Shown: positions 26,388-35,834, counted from the first letter of the stretch. The stretch: DNA of 56,759 nt from Lachnospiraceae bacterium (GCA_910574715.1 CAJTCH010000033.1:1-56759), one strand, 5' to 3'. Numbers and translations are program-made. The notes: generated by a model not told the origin, from the letters alone.

Positions 26388-27368
26388 ATGGGAAAGATAT
26401 TAGAAGTAAATCATTTGACCGTAGAATTTCAGACGGTGCAGGGGATTGCATCTGCCGTAAGAGACTTGAGTTTTGATATAAATGAAGGGGAGATCATCGG
26501 TATCGTAGGGGAATCCGGGAGCGGGAAGAGTGTTACGTCTCTTGCGGTCATGGGGCTTCTAGATGAGAATACTGCGCGTATTCCCAATGGGGAGATTCTG
26601 TTCCGGGGGAAAGATCTGCTGAAATTATCAGAGAAAGAACTTTGTAAGCTTCGTGGTGCAGAGATTACGATGGTATTTCAGGAGCCGGCTATGGCGCTGA
26701 ATCCTGTTATGAGAGTAGAGAAGCAGCTTCAAGAGGTATATCGGATACATGCGCGTTCCCGAGCTAAGAACTGCCGTGGAGAGCTTACTGCGCTGTTAGA
26801 GGAGCTTCGAGTTCCGGATGCCGGACAGGTTTTGAAAAAATATCCATTTGAATTGAGCGGCGGAATGAAACAGCGGATCATGATCGCGATGGCAATGCTC
26901 AGTAAACCGCAGCTTATGATTGCAGACGAACCGACAACGGCTCTAGATGTTACAACACAGGCGGAAATTCTGGAGCTTATAAAGATGATGCAGAAGGAGA
27001 CGGGATGTGCGGTAATTCTGATCACCCATGATCTTGGTGTTATCGCGGAGATGGCAGACAGAGTTCTGGTCATGTATCGCGGACAGTTGGTGGAACAAAG
27101 AGAGATCGGAGAATTCTACCGCGGGGCGCGTCATCCTTATTCCAAAGACCTTTTAAGATCCAGGCCGGAGGGATTTGACAGAAGATTCTGGTCGATCCCC
27201 GGAACGATTCCAAATGCGTATACACCTCTTACGGGATGCGGATATTGCGGCAGATGCCGCCAGGCGGAAGAAAGATGTCAGGACACCCCGCCGCAACTTA
27301 CTATTTTCCCGGACGGGAGTCAGGTACGGTGTCACAAATGTCGGGGAGGGATGGAAAATGAGCAATGA
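26388..27368 (+). CDS. dppD: Peptide ABC transporter ATPase (DppD-like)
   Basis: 326 residues. Walker A GESGSGKSV, Q-loop VFQEPAMALNPVM, signature LSGGMKQR, Walker B LMIADEPTTALDV and the switch His in ITHDLGV are all intact. The C-terminal oligopeptide-transporter extension has four Cys (CGYCGRC, then C), as in subfamily members that bind an Fe-S cluster. It starts three bases after dppC and overlaps dppF by 11 bases. Confidence 0.95.
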   Translation: MGKILEVNHLTVEFQTVQGIASAVRDLSFDINEGEIIGIVGESGSGKSVTSLAVMGLLDENTARIPNGEILFRGKDLLKLSEKELCKLRGAEITMVFQEPAMALNPVMRVEKQLQEVYRIHARSRAKNCRGELTALLEELRVPDAGQVLKKYPFELSGGMKQRIMIAMAMLSKPQLMIADEPTTALDVTTQAEILELIKMMQKETGCAVILITHDLGVIAEMADRVLVMYRGQLVEQREIGEFYRGARHPYSKDLLRSRPEGFDRRFWSIPGTIPNAYTPLTGCGYCGRCRQAEERCQDTPPQLTIFPDGSQVRCHKCRGGMENEQ

Positions 27369-28347
27369 AAATCCGCTAATTGAGATAAATCATCTGAAAA
27401 AATATTATTCAGTTTCTAATGGGATTTTTACCAATAAGAAAGCTTCTCTGAAAGCAGTCGATGACGTCAGCCTCACTGTCTGGAAGAAACACAGCTTAGG
27501 GATCGTAGGGGAATCCGGATGCGGGAAATCGACGATGGGGAAGACGATACTGCGGTTGATCGAACCAAGTGGCGGCAGTGTCGTATTCGGCGGGAAAGAG
27601 TTATTTCATGTAGAAGAGAAACGATTTATGGATCAGAAACAGCTTCGTTCTCTTAGGAAGGAGATGGCAATGGTGTTTCAGGATCCATACGGTTCCCTAA
27701 ATCCGCACATGACAATAGGAGATGCCGTTAAGGCGGGGGTGCTGCGGCATAAGATCGTGCCCAGGGAAGAGGCTGTGGAGTATTGCATTGAGATGCTTTG
27801 TGCCTGTGGTTTGGAAAAAGAAGCATATGCTTCTTATCCCAACGAGTTCAGCGGCGGGCAGAGACAGAGAGCAGTTATTGCGAGGGCATTGGCGCTAAGA
27901 CCAAGGTTTGTAGTTTGTGATGAACCGACTGCGGCGCTGGACGTGTCGATTCAGTCCCAGGTGTTGAACATGATGTTGGACATGCAGGAACAGATGGAGT
28001 TTACCTATCTTTTTATTTCACATAATCTGCAGGTGACAAGGGCGTTCTGCGATGAAATAGCGGTTATGTATCTTGGGAAGATTGTTGAGAAAGGAAAAGC
28101 GGACGAGGTATATTATCACAGTATCCATCCATATACAAAGGCATTGATCGCATCGCTTCCGGTCAGTGAGCCAGGCCGGAAAAAGGGAGAACGTAAGATT
28201 ATAAACAGTATTCCGAGTATGATGGACGTACCGCAAGGGTGTCGTTTTCATACAAGATGTCCCTATGCAGATGAGAAATGCAGGACAGAGGAGCCAGAGC
28301 TTAGGCAGATCGAGGACGGTCATGCTGCGGCATGCCATAGGGCATAG
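27358..28347 (+). CDS. dppF: Peptide ABC transporter ATPase (DppF-like)
   Basis: 329 residues from the ATG at 27358, preceded by GGGAGGGATGG; the longer frame upstream lies inside dppD. Walker A GESGCGKST, Q-loop VFQDPYGSLNPHM, signature FSGGQRQR, Walker B VVCDEPTAALDV and ISHNLQVTRAFC are present. The C-terminal extension PQGCRFHTRCPYADEKC carries the conserved cysteines of the family. Second ATPase of the heterodimeric motor with DppD. Confidence 0.95.
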   Translation: MSNENPLIEINHLKKYYSVSNGIFTNKKASLKAVDDVSLTVWKKHSLGIVGESGCGKSTMGKTILRLIEPSGGSVVFGGKELFHVEEKRFMDQKQLRSLRKEMAMVFQDPYGSLNPHMTIGDAVKAGVLRHKIVPREEAVEYCIEMLCACGLEKEAYASYPNEFSGGQRQRAVIARALALRPRFVVCDEPTAALDVSIQSQVLNMMLDMQEQMEFTYLFISHNLQVTRAFCDEIAVMYLGKIVEKGKADEVYYHSIHPYTKALIASLPVSEPGRKKGERKIINSIPSMMDVPQGCRFHTRCPYADEKCRTEEPELRQIEDGHAAACHRA

Positions 28348-28385
28348 CATAGAGAGAATAGGAGAGAAGAATAGGAGAGAAGAAT

Positions 28386-29708
28386 ATGAACCAGGATATT
28401 TCAAGAGATGATTTAAAGCAATGGGAAGATAATTTCAGATCAGGGAAGTCAAATACGTTCTTGCAGAATTCTCTGGTACGGCATGATTTAAAAGAAGTAT
28501 ATGCGGACAGGCATTTGATGCAGGCAGCTCAGATGTGTTTTCCGGAAGAACCCAAGATTGGAGATGTGATGGCACAGAAGCAGTCTGGGCGGTGTTGGAT
28601 ATTTGCCGCACTTAATGTCCTGAGAAGCCGTGTGATTGATCATAAGGGAATGGATTCCAGTTTCCGTTTTTCGGTTCCGTATCTGTATTTTTATGACAAA
28701 TTGGAACGGGCTAATTTTTTCCTGGAGAGGATTCTGCGGGACAGAGGAATGGATAAGGAAGGGAAGATAGATCGTTCATTATTCTATTATCCGGTCGGTG
28801 AAGGCGGGCAGTGGTATATGGTAAAGGATCTGGTTGAGAAATATGGTCTTGTGCCGGAAATAAGTATGCCGGAGACATACCATAGTGAGAATACACAGCA
28901 GTTTTGCTCTGTGATTAATAAAATTGTCCGCAACGGTGCCGTTCAGCTGATTCATATGATGGATGAAGAAAAAGCCGAAAAAGAACTGAACGAAAAGAAA
29001 GCAGAGATCATGTATTCTGTTTATAAATTATTGTGCAGCTGTCTTGGAACCCCGCCCTCTGAATTTACCTATGAATATAAGGATGCAAAGGGAGAATATC
29101 ATGTATTAAGAATGACACCCAGGCAATTTGCCGACGAATTCTGCGAGTGTCGGCTGGGTGATTATGTTTATGTGGTTGATACACCCGGGAAAAACAGACC
29201 ATACCATAGAATGTTCACGTTGAAAGATTGCGGAAGTGTGTGGGGGAAAAGAGGAACTTATTATAATCTGCCGATGGAGGAGATCAAACCGCTGCTTCGT
29301 GCCCAGCTGGCTGCAGGAGAAACAATCTGGTTTGGCTGTGATTGTGCAAATGACATGGATCGTGCTTCAGGCATTATGATGGACAGGCTATATGATTATC
29401 AAGGACTTTTTGAAGTAGACTATGAGTTGTCGAAGGAGGAGATGCTGGATTATTGTGAGAGCGGATCGAATCATGATATGGTAATCGCGGCTGTAAAAGA
29501 GACAGAGCCGGGACATTATGTATGGAAGGTCGAGAATAGCTGGGGCACCGAGGTCGGCATGCAGGGACGATATTTGATGGATGACAGTTACCTTGAGCGA
29601 TATGCTTTCCAGTTCGTCATTCATAAAAAATATCTGAACGAAAAACAGCTTAGTGAACTTGAACAGGACCCGGTCGCTTTGCCGGCAAACGATCCGATGG
29701 GAATCTGA
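28386..29708 (+). CDS. pepC: C1-family aminopeptidase (PepC / bleomycin hydrolase)
   Basis: 440 residues, typical for the family. Cytoplasmic cysteine peptidase that trims amino acids from imported peptides. The triad is visible: Cys in QKQSGRCWIFAALN (about 72), His in GSNHDMVIAAV (about 365) and Asn in WKVENSWGTE (about 386). GGAGAGAAG precedes the ATG and the gene starts 38 bases after dppF, so it is probably in the same transcript. The terminator at 29714 closes the operon. It is complete. Confidence 0.95.
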   Translation: MNQDISRDDLKQWEDNFRSGKSNTFLQNSLVRHDLKEVYADRHLMQAAQMCFPEEPKIGDVMAQKQSGRCWIFAALNVLRSRVIDHKGMDSSFRFSVPYLYFYDKLERANFFLERILRDRGMDKEGKIDRSLFYYPVGEGGQWYMVKDLVEKYGLVPEISMPETYHSENTQQFCSVINKIVRNGAVQLIHMMDEEKAEKELNEKKAEIMYSVYKLLCSCLGTPPSEFTYEYKDAKGEYHVLRMTPRQFADEFCECRLGDYVYVVDTPGKNRPYHRMFTLKDCGSVWGKRGTYYNLPMEEIKPLLRAQLAAGETIWFGCDCANDMDRASGIMMDRLYDYQGLFEVDYELSKEEMLDYCESGSNHDMVIAAVKETEPGHYVWKVENSWGTEVGMQGRYLMDDSYLERYAFQFVIHKKYLNEKQLSELEQDPVALPANDPMGI

Positions 29709-29713
29709 TGAAA

Positions 29714-29754
29714 AATAAGGTCAGGCTCTGCGAATCCAGAGCCTTGACCTTATT
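29714..29754 (+). terminator. Terminator of the peptide operon
   Basis: AATAAGGTCA-GGCTCTG pairs with CAGAGCC-TTGACCTTATT (single-base bulge) around a six-base loop. The A and T ends allow function in both directions. Confidence 0.88.
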
Positions 29755-29874
29755 ATCATATAAATGCATCGCAGTATCTATTTACGCCGCAGATCATAGG
29801 TAAGACATTCCTTAAGGAGCAAGCCCCTTGCACTCGTACAATGAGATACAACCGACTCTTTTGAATGTATACGG

Positions 29875-31242
29875 TCAAAGGGCAGTATCTATTCTGTCAC
29901 GCAGCCGACTCCGGCGATAGAAATAATAGATTATGAGCAAGACCGCAGTGGCTATCCATGACATAGGATAGCTTACAAGTATTGTGGACAGTTCATGGTG
30001 TCTTGGAACCACCAGAAGGATCCAGGGAAGGCGCACGAAGCATACGCCGCCCAGCGTAATCAGGGTGGGAAACAGCACGTCCCCGATACCGCGCAGAGCG
30101 CCGGAGAGTATCTCAATAAATACGAAGACGATATAGCTGGGCGTGATATAGCGCAGCATATAGACTCCAATCTTAACGACATTGATATCTGTCGTAAAGA
30201 TGTGATACAGAGGGCGGCAGAAGACCATGAGGAAGACCAGAAGTGTTCCGCATATGCCGAGAGACATAGCGAGACAGATTCGGACACTTCTGAATATACG
30301 GTCGTACCGCCTTGTGCCGTAATTCTGGCCGGAAAATGTTGTGATCGCGATGCCGAATGCCCCGCATACGGTCCAGAATATAGCGTCCAGCTTGCCGTAT
30401 GCCGCCCATGCTGCGGCAGGGTCCGTGCCGAAGCCGTTCACGGCCGCCTGTATGATGATATTGGTAATCCCGTACATGCAGGATTGAAGCCCGCTTGGGA
30501 AACCGATGCGAAGCTCTGCCCTCAGCATAGCCGGCGCGATGCGGATGGAGGCAGGTATCAGTTTCAGCAGATCATAGCTTCGCATCAGCGCCCGTGTGAC
30601 CAGAATCGCGCTGACGGACTGTGAGATGACGGTTGCGACCGCAACGCCTGCAATGCCCAGATGGAAGACCAGTACCATTATGATATCCAGCACGATATTC
30701 AGAAGGCAGCAGACGATCAGATAGTATAGGGGACGTCTGGAGTCCCCTATGGCGCGCATGACTCCGGATCCCATGTTGAAGATAAGGACTGATATCATGC
30801 CAAGGAAATAGATCCTCAGATACAGGATGGAATCCGTCAGTACGTCTGCCGGGGTCTTCATAGCGGTAAGAAGCCAGGGAGTCAGGAACCATCCGAGAAC
30901 TGCGATCACTATGCTTGCGATGATGGAAAATGCATAGGCCGTGTGAAGGCTCTCATGAAGGCGTCTTGTGTTCCTCGCACCATAATGCTGTGAGATGATC
31001 ACTGTGGCTCCGGCAGAAAGCCCGGTAAAGAATCCAATAATAAGGTTGGACAATACGGCTGCCGAGCCGCCGACGCTTGCGAGAGCCTGTTTTCCTACGA
31101 ATCGGCCCACGATGACGGCGTCTACCGTGTTATAAAGCTGCTGAAACAAAGTACCGATCATGATCGGGAAGAAGAAGATTAATAGCTGGCGCCAGATCAC
31201 GCCCTCGGTAATCTGGTTCTGAGTTACGTTCTCTTTGGTCAT
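29875..31242 (-). CDS. MATE-family efflux transporter
   Basis: 455 residues from the ATG at 31242 (AAAGGAATAGG upstream), in preference to a longer frame. Twelve membrane segments in two homologous halves, with the typical N-terminal LIFFFPIMIGTLFQQLYNTVDAVIVGRFVG. The second half contains WAAYGKLDAIFWTVCGAFGIAITTFSGQN. MATE proteins export drugs or metabolites using Na+ or H+; the substrate cannot be read from sequence. It is a single gene with its own upstream region. Confidence 0.93.
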   Translation of the reverse strand: MTKENVTQNQITEGVIWRQLLIFFFPIMIGTLFQQLYNTVDAVIVGRFVGKQALASVGGSAAVLSNLIIGFFTGLSAGATVIISQHYGARNTRRLHESLHTAYAFSIIASIVIAVLGWFLTPWLLTAMKTPADVLTDSILYLRIYFLGMISVLIFNMGSGVMRAIGDSRRPLYYLIVCCLLNIVLDIIMVLVFHLGIAGVAVATVISQSVSAILVTRALMRSYDLLKLIPASIRIAPAMLRAELRIGFPSGLQSCMYGITNIIIQAAVNGFGTDPAAAWAAYGKLDAIFWTVCGAFGIAITTFSGQNYGTRRYDRIFRSVRICLAMSLGICGTLLVFLMVFCRPLYHIFTTDINVVKIGVYMLRYITPSYIVFVFIEILSGALRGIGDVLFPTLITLGGVCFVRLPWILLVVPRHHELSTILVSYPMSWIATAVLLIIYYFYRRSRLRDRIDTAL

Positions 31243-31334
31243 GACATACCTATTCCTTTCTTGTTTTTGCCGTACTAAAAAGGACGATGATTCCCATCGA
31301 ATCATCATCCCTTCGTAGAACCGCGTGTTATAGC

Positions 31335-32477
31335 TTAGAAGAAGATATTCCCGCCCACATTGATTCCGGATACTCCGGTGGACGCGGAGCGGAACTGATA
31401 GCAGTTAAGGACCGCAGAATGTCTTGCTCCGCCCAAAGCAGCCTGTGCGACGGAATAAGCGGTGGAAGAAGGCCCTCTTGACAGAACCTTCTCGAGGCTT
31501 CCGTTCCATGTAGGGGAGAACTGTCCGGATTGATAGACAACTCCGCTTATGGTATTGGGATAGCTGGGGCTTGCAACCCTGTTCATGATGACGGTCGCAA
31601 CTGCAAGCATAGGATCGTATCCTCCGGCTTCACATTCCAGGATCGCAGCAAACAGTGCCGTATCGCTTACCGTAGCGGGAGTAGAGCCTACATTCGTCGT
31701 ACCGGAGGGCGTTATGGTCGGGTTATCGTTCGCCGGCGGGGTATTAGGCTGGGCAGCCTGTCCGTTATTAGCCTGCTGATTGTTCGCAGTCTGTCCGTTC
31801 GGCGGTGTCACAGGACCTGACACTTCATTGTTCTGAGCATTCCTCAGAGCTTCTTCCGCGGCACGCGCACGTTCCAACTGTGCGGAATAATCCTCCAACC
31901 GGCTGGAAGTGGAAGTGATCTTTGAATTCAAGGCCTCCCTCTTCGTGGTAAGGTCGCTGTGCATCGCGGTCAGTTCGTTCTGCTTGTCCTCGAGCTCTTT
32001 TTGCTTTTCTTCTACGCTGACGCGGACGTTGCTTAATTCTTCCAGCATAGCCCGGTCATATGTACTTATGGTTGTAACATATTCAGCTTTGTTAAGGAAA
32101 TCAGCCATGTTCTCCGACGAGAATAGAATCTGGAGCAGGGAGAGATTCCCTCCCTCATACATGAACTTGATCCTGTCTTTCATGGCGTCATATTGCGCCG
32201 CTTCATTCAACTGCGCTGCCGCCAGGTCGAGCTTGGCCTTTTCTACTTCGGCGGATAATTCTTCAATCTGGGCCGAAGCGGCATCTAAATCAGCACTCAA
32301 AGATGACAACTGGCTATTCAGGTCATTCAAGTCATTCCTCAGGCCGGAAGTGGTGATCTCCAGTTCCTTCGCTGAGGGTGCGCAATAAGCCGGAATAGTC
32401 ACAGAAGCAATTGTTACGGCAGAGACGGCAACAGCCAGAATTGACCGTAATATACGTTTCTTTTCTTGGGTTATCAT
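31335..32477 (-). CDS. Secreted cell-wall hydrolase: coiled coil plus SleB-like domain
   Basis: 380 residues. Signal peptide (about 1-32, VTIASVTIPAYCAP). Residues 40-220 form a long PcsB/CwlO-type coiled coil with the FMYEGGNLSLLQILFSSENMADFLNK segment that interrupts such coils. An Asn/Gln/Pro-rich linker (about 225-270) follows. The C-terminal SleB/CwlJ-like hydrolase_2 domain includes ILECEAGGYDPMLAVATVIMNRV with the probable catalytic Glu. It likely cleaves peptidoglycan during growth or spore processes, under control of the coiled coil. Confidence 0.9.
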   Translation of the reverse strand: MITQEKKRILRSILAVAVSAVTIASVTIPAYCAPSAKELEITTSGLRNDLNDLNSQLSSLSADLDAASAQIEELSAEVEKAKLDLAAAQLNEAAQYDAMKDRIKFMYEGGNLSLLQILFSSENMADFLNKAEYVTTISTYDRAMLEELSNVRVSVEEKQKELEDKQNELTAMHSDLTTKREALNSKITSTSSRLEDYSAQLERARAAEEALRNAQNNEVSGPVTPPNGQTANNQQANNGQAAQPNTPPANDNPTITPSGTTNVGSTPATVSDTALFAAILECEAGGYDPMLAVATVIMNRVASPSYPNTISGVVYQSGQFSPTWNGSLEKVLSRGPSSTAYSVAQAALGGARHSAVLNCYQFRSASTGVSGINVGGNIFF

Positions 32478-32527
32478 ATAAGTATCCTTTCTATCATTAT
32501 CGTGTGCTCAATATATTATACAACAAA

Positions 32528-32543
32528 TTGCTTTATAAAGCAA
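32528..32543. promoter_or_regulatory. 16-base perfect palindrome between divergent genes
   Basis: TTGCTTTATAAAGCAA sits in the 114-base gap between the hydrolase gene and the divergent gene at 32592. It could be an operator for either promoter. No regulator gene is adjacent. Confidence 0.35.
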
Positions 32544-32591
32544 ACTTTGTTATTATAGATTTAAAATAAAGATTGCGAGGAACGGCCGAAT

Positions 32592-33173
32592 ATGAGAAAA
32601 TATGAAGAAAACCGGTATATTCTGGAGGAAATAAAGGATCAGATCTACCCATGGGTGAAGGGGGAGCTTGCGGATACCAAGGCGTTGAACGGAAAATATA
32701 TTTCAGAAAAAGATACCCCTGTTGTGTCATTTATCAGTGGTCTTCGGATTATATTTGTTATAAAGTGGGGCGAGGATGTGTATGAGGTGCTGAAGGATAA
32801 CATGCTCCCGCCGGATTGTGATGTGGAGGCGCTGTACTATACGGCCTGCGAGAATCTGGTCAGAGACGTGGAATTCGTGATTGCCAATACCTGGTATGGA
32901 GGATTTGCGATCCTGGCGGACGGATGGCACGAGGCAAGCTCGCTCTGTTTCAAGCATATCTGGCAGGTATGTGTGGATAAGCTGAAGGACGATCTGGTGA
33001 TCATGGCGCCGACCAGGGAGACGGTCTTATTTGCCCCGGCATCGAATGAGAAGGCTGTTGCGAAGCTTAAAGAGCATGGGGAACAGACCTTTGAGCAGAC
33101 GAAGGACCGGATCAGCACAAGGCTTATGTTATTTACAAAAGACAGAAAGGAACTGACAGAATATGAAGATTAA
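32592..33173 (+). CDS. Conserved hypothetical protein, YtpQ/DUF1444-like at best
   Basis: 193 residues, no signal peptide or membrane helix. TYR- and Trp-containing middle (FVIANTWYGGFAILADGWHEASSL) and the ending LKDDLVIMAPTRETVLFAPASNEKAVAKLKEH faintly resemble DUF1444/YtpQ or related DUF5688 proteins. I cannot assign a function. GCGAGG lies before the ATG. It overlaps the following HAD phosphatase gene by 11 bases, so the two are translated together. Confidence 0.65.
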   Translation: MRKYEENRYILEEIKDQIYPWVKGELADTKALNGKYISEKDTPVVSFISGLRIIFVIKWGEDVYEVLKDNMLPPDCDVEALYYTACENLVRDVEFVIANTWYGGFAILADGWHEASSLCFKHIWQVCVDKLKDDLVIMAPTRETVLFAPASNEKAVAKLKEHGEQTFEQTKDRISTRLMLFTKDRKELTEYED

Positions 33174-33990
33174 GGTGAGGCTGATCGGAGTGGATCTGGA
33201 CGGGACATTGCTGACGGAGCAGAAGAAGCTGACGCCATATACAAGGAGCGTCCTTCGGCGGGCAGTAGAAGCGGGTATTATTGTTTTGCCTGCAACAGGC
33301 AGGCCGTTTAGCGGCTTGCCGAAGGAATTGGCAGATTTCCCGGGAATCCGGTATGCGGTTACAGCTAATGGCGGAAGGATCGTGGAGGTGAAGACGGGCA
33401 GGGCGCTCTATGAGTCTCTTGTGCCGTTTGAGACGGCGGGAATGGTTCTTGATGTGTTCGAGCGCTATGATACCCTGCGGGAGATCTATTATAACGGGAT
33501 CGGTTATGCCCAGGAGGACGAACTCCGGTCGGTCGGCCGTTATATCAGTTCACCGCAGATGGCAGATTATATTACGGCAACCCGCATCCCTGTGCCGGAT
33601 GTCAGGGCGAAGTTCGAGGCCGAGCGTCGAAGCCTGGATAAAGTACAGGGGTTGTTTGCAACGGTTGCGGACCGGGATGCGGCGCGGGAAGAATTAAAGG
33701 CGGTTGCAGGGATTGAGGTTACCGGCGCCCTGGATAAGAACATAGAAGTGAATGCAGAAGGCGTCGACAAGGGCAAGGCGCTCATATGGCTTGGTAAGCA
33801 CCTGGGAATCAGGAAGGAAGAGATCATGGCATTCGGCGATAGCTCGAACGATCTGAAGATGATGAAAGGAGTCGGGATCGGGGTTGCCATGGCGAATGCA
33901 CGGGAAGATGTAAAAGAGGCGGCAGACTATATCACTGCTTCCAATGATGAGGATGGAGTAGCGCATTTTATTGAAGAATGTGTATTATAA
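33163..33990 (+). CDS. Cof-type HAD-IIB phosphatase
   Basis: 275 residues. Motif I VDLDGTLL (nucleophile Asp), motif II region LPATGRPFSG, the Lys region GVDKGKALIWLGKHLGI and motif IV AFGDSSNDLKMM place it in the Cof/YidA subfamily, which dephosphorylates sugar phosphates and related cytoplasmic metabolites. The cap domain lies at about 85-190. It overlaps the preceding gene and is followed 18 bases on by uppP. The substrate is not predictable. Confidence 0.93.
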   Translation: MKIKVRLIGVDLDGTLLTEQKKLTPYTRSVLRRAVEAGIIVLPATGRPFSGLPKELADFPGIRYAVTANGGRIVEVKTGRALYESLVPFETAGMVLDVFERYDTLREIYYNGIGYAQEDELRSVGRYISSPQMADYITATRIPVPDVRAKFEAERRSLDKVQGLFATVADRDAAREELKAVAGIEVTGALDKNIEVNAEGVDKGKALIWLGKHLGIRKEEIMAFGDSSNDLKMMKGVGIGVAMANAREDVKEAADYITASNDEDGVAHFIEECVL

Positions 33991-34008
33991 TGAAGGAAGG
34001 AGAAAGAG

Positions 34009-34836
34009 ATGTTAGACGTATTGAAGGTAATTATACTGGGAATTGTGGAGGGAATCACAGAGTGGCTCCCAGTCAGCAGCACGGGGCATTTGATCCTCGT
34101 AGGGGATATACTGAAGCCGGGGCTCAGCGACGAGTTCATGGAGATGTTCAATGTGGTGATCCAGTTGGGGGCGATCATGGCGGTGGTTGTGCTGTATTTC
34201 CATAAGCTGAATCCGTTCTCCCCAACGAAGACGAAGAAACAGAAGATGCTGACCTGGCAGATGTGGGTCAAGGTAGTGATCGCCTCGGTGCCGGCGGCGC
34301 TCATTGGACTTCCATTCAACGATATCCTGGATGAATTGTTCTATAAGCCGCTGCCTGTGGCGGTGATGCTGATCGTCTACGGGGTGCTCTTTATAATAGT
34401 AGAGAACCGGAATGCGGGTAGCAGGCCGTCGGTCAAGAGAATCTCGGAACTGACCGTTCCGATGCTTCTGATCATCGGGGCCTTCCAGATGCTTGCGCTG
34501 ATCCCCGGCACCTCCAGATCGGGAGCGACCATTGTAGGCGCGCTTTTGATCGGTATATCAAGAGAAGTAGCGGCAGAATTCACCTTCTTTCTTGCAATCC
34601 CGGCGATGTGCGGGGCAAGCCTTATTAAGCTTGTGAAGTTCGGGTTTCATTTTACCGGCAAGGAGTTCGGGCTTCTGATGCTTGGATGCGCGGTATCCTT
34701 TGCGCTGTCTATCGCTGCGATCCGTTTCCTGATGGGATATATCAAGAAGAATGACTTTAAGGTATTCGGGTATTACCGCATCATTCTGGGAGGAATTATA
34801 GTCATTACTGCGGTAGCTCAGATGCTTCTTGCATAA
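34009..34836 (+). CDS. uppP: Undecaprenyl-diphosphate phosphatase UppP (BacA)
   Basis: 275 residues, about eight membrane segments. Recycles the undecaprenyl carrier lipid needed for peptidoglycan synthesis and gives bacitracin tolerance. Signature sequences EGITEWLPVSSTGHLIL (residues about 13-29) and PGTSRSGATI (about 166-175) are intact. GAAGGAGAAAGAG precedes the ATG. It may be co-transcribed with the two genes upstream. Confidence 0.95.
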   Translation: MLDVLKVIILGIVEGITEWLPVSSTGHLILVGDILKPGLSDEFMEMFNVVIQLGAIMAVVVLYFHKLNPFSPTKTKKQKMLTWQMWVKVVIASVPAALIGLPFNDILDELFYKPLPVAVMLIVYGVLFIIVENRNAGSRPSVKRISELTVPMLLIIGAFQMLALIPGTSRSGATIVGALLIGISREVAAEFTFFLAIPAMCGASLIKLVKFGFHFTGKEFGLLMLGCAVSFALSIAAIRFLMGYIKKNDFKVFGYYRIILGGIIVITAVAQMLLA

Positions 34837-34857
34837 AGAATAAGAACGTGGTAGAAT
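34829..34857 (+). promoter_or_regulatory. Promoter of the amino-acid ABC operon
   Basis: TTGCAT (34829-34834), 17-base spacer, TAGAAT (34852-34857), 62 bases before the binding-protein start. The -35 box overlaps the end of uppP. Confidence 0.6.
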
Positions 34858-34918
34858 ATCTACTAGCTTGTATTTTTATGCAAAATAATTAATAAATTCA
34901 ATATGGAGGTTATGGAAA

Positions 34919-35824
34919 ATGAAATTTAAAAAGTTAATAAGTGTACTGCTGACCGCGGCTTGTGTGTTCGCACTTGCCGCATGCGGATCCAAGGATGATT
35001 CAGGAAGCAGCTCAGACAGCTCTTCTGACGAAGGGAATGGCAGTGATTCAGCGGCGGTGACGGCGAAAGTCATTGACATCGACCTGACTGATGAAGAGTA
35101 TGCATTCGGTGTGGACAAGACCCAGCCGGAGCTTTTGGACCAGGTGAATGCATTTGTAGGCAAGATCAAGGAAGACGGTACATTAGAGGCGATCTGTGAC
35201 AAATATTTCGGCGACGGCGAGCCGGAGGCAGTTGAGTCTGCTGAGCTTGATGATTCCAAGGATCAGCTTGTGGTAGCCACCAATGCCGCGTTTGAGCCGT
35301 TTGAGTATACGAAGGGTGAGAGCTATTACGGGATCGATATGGAGATCGCATCCCTGCTTGCCAAGGAGCTTAACAAGGAACTGGTGATCCAGAACATGGA
35401 TTTTGACGCGGTATGTCTGTCCGTCAGCCAGCAGAAATGTGATGTCGCGATGGCGGGCCTTACCATCAACGAGGAGAGAGAAGAATATGTAACATTTACA
35501 GATGCTTACTATGAGGCGTCACAGAGGCTGATCGTTCCAAGCAGCGATACGTCATATGACGACTGTGCAGATGCGGATGCAGTGGCGGCTGCTCTTGGAG
35601 AGTTAAGCGATGCAGATTCTATCGGCGTACAGGCGGGAACCACAGGCCAGTATTATGTAGAAGGCGATGCAGACTGGGGATTTGACGGTCTTCCGGCCAA
35701 ATGTGTTACTTATAAGAGCGGGTCTCTTGCCGTACAGGATATGCTCAATGGCAATATCAAATACGTGATCATTGACGCGGCGCCTGCGGCAGCTATCACA
35801 GAAGCGATCAACGAGATGCAGTAG
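34919..35824 (+). CDS. Amino-acid-binding lipoprotein, circularly permuted family 3
   Basis: 301 residues. Signal peptide and lipobox (ALAAC, Cys about 22), then a Ser/Asp-rich linker. The order of the SBP_bac_3 domain is rotated. The sequence that normally ends such proteins (TDEEYAFGVDKTQPELLDQVNAFV, then GTLEAICDKYFG) is at residues about 57-100. The normal beginning (KDQLVVATNAAFEPFEYTKG, then YYGIDMEIASLLA) follows at about 118. The gene ends at IKYVIIDAAPAAAITEAI. Ligand residues of both lobes seem present. It probably binds a polar amino acid and delivers it to the next two gene products. Confidence 0.93.
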   Translation: MKFKKLISVLLTAACVFALAACGSKDDSGSSSDSSSDEGNGSDSAAVTAKVIDIDLTDEEYAFGVDKTQPELLDQVNAFVGKIKEDGTLEAICDKYFGDGEPEAVESAELDDSKDQLVVATNAAFEPFEYTKGESYYGIDMEIASLLAKELNKELVIQNMDFDAVCLSVSQQKCDVAMAGLTINEEREEYVTFTDAYYEASQRLIVPSSDTSYDDCADADAVAAALGELSDADSIGVQAGTTGQYYVEGDADWGFDGLPAKCVTYKSGSLAVQDMLNGNIKYVIIDAAPAAAITEAINEMQ

Positions 35825-35834
35825 AAGGAAAGCT

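Noticed and set aside
29995..30624. 209-residue plus-strand ORF across the MATE gene
   Set aside because: Antisense to conserved membrane helices; low-plausibility protein composition.
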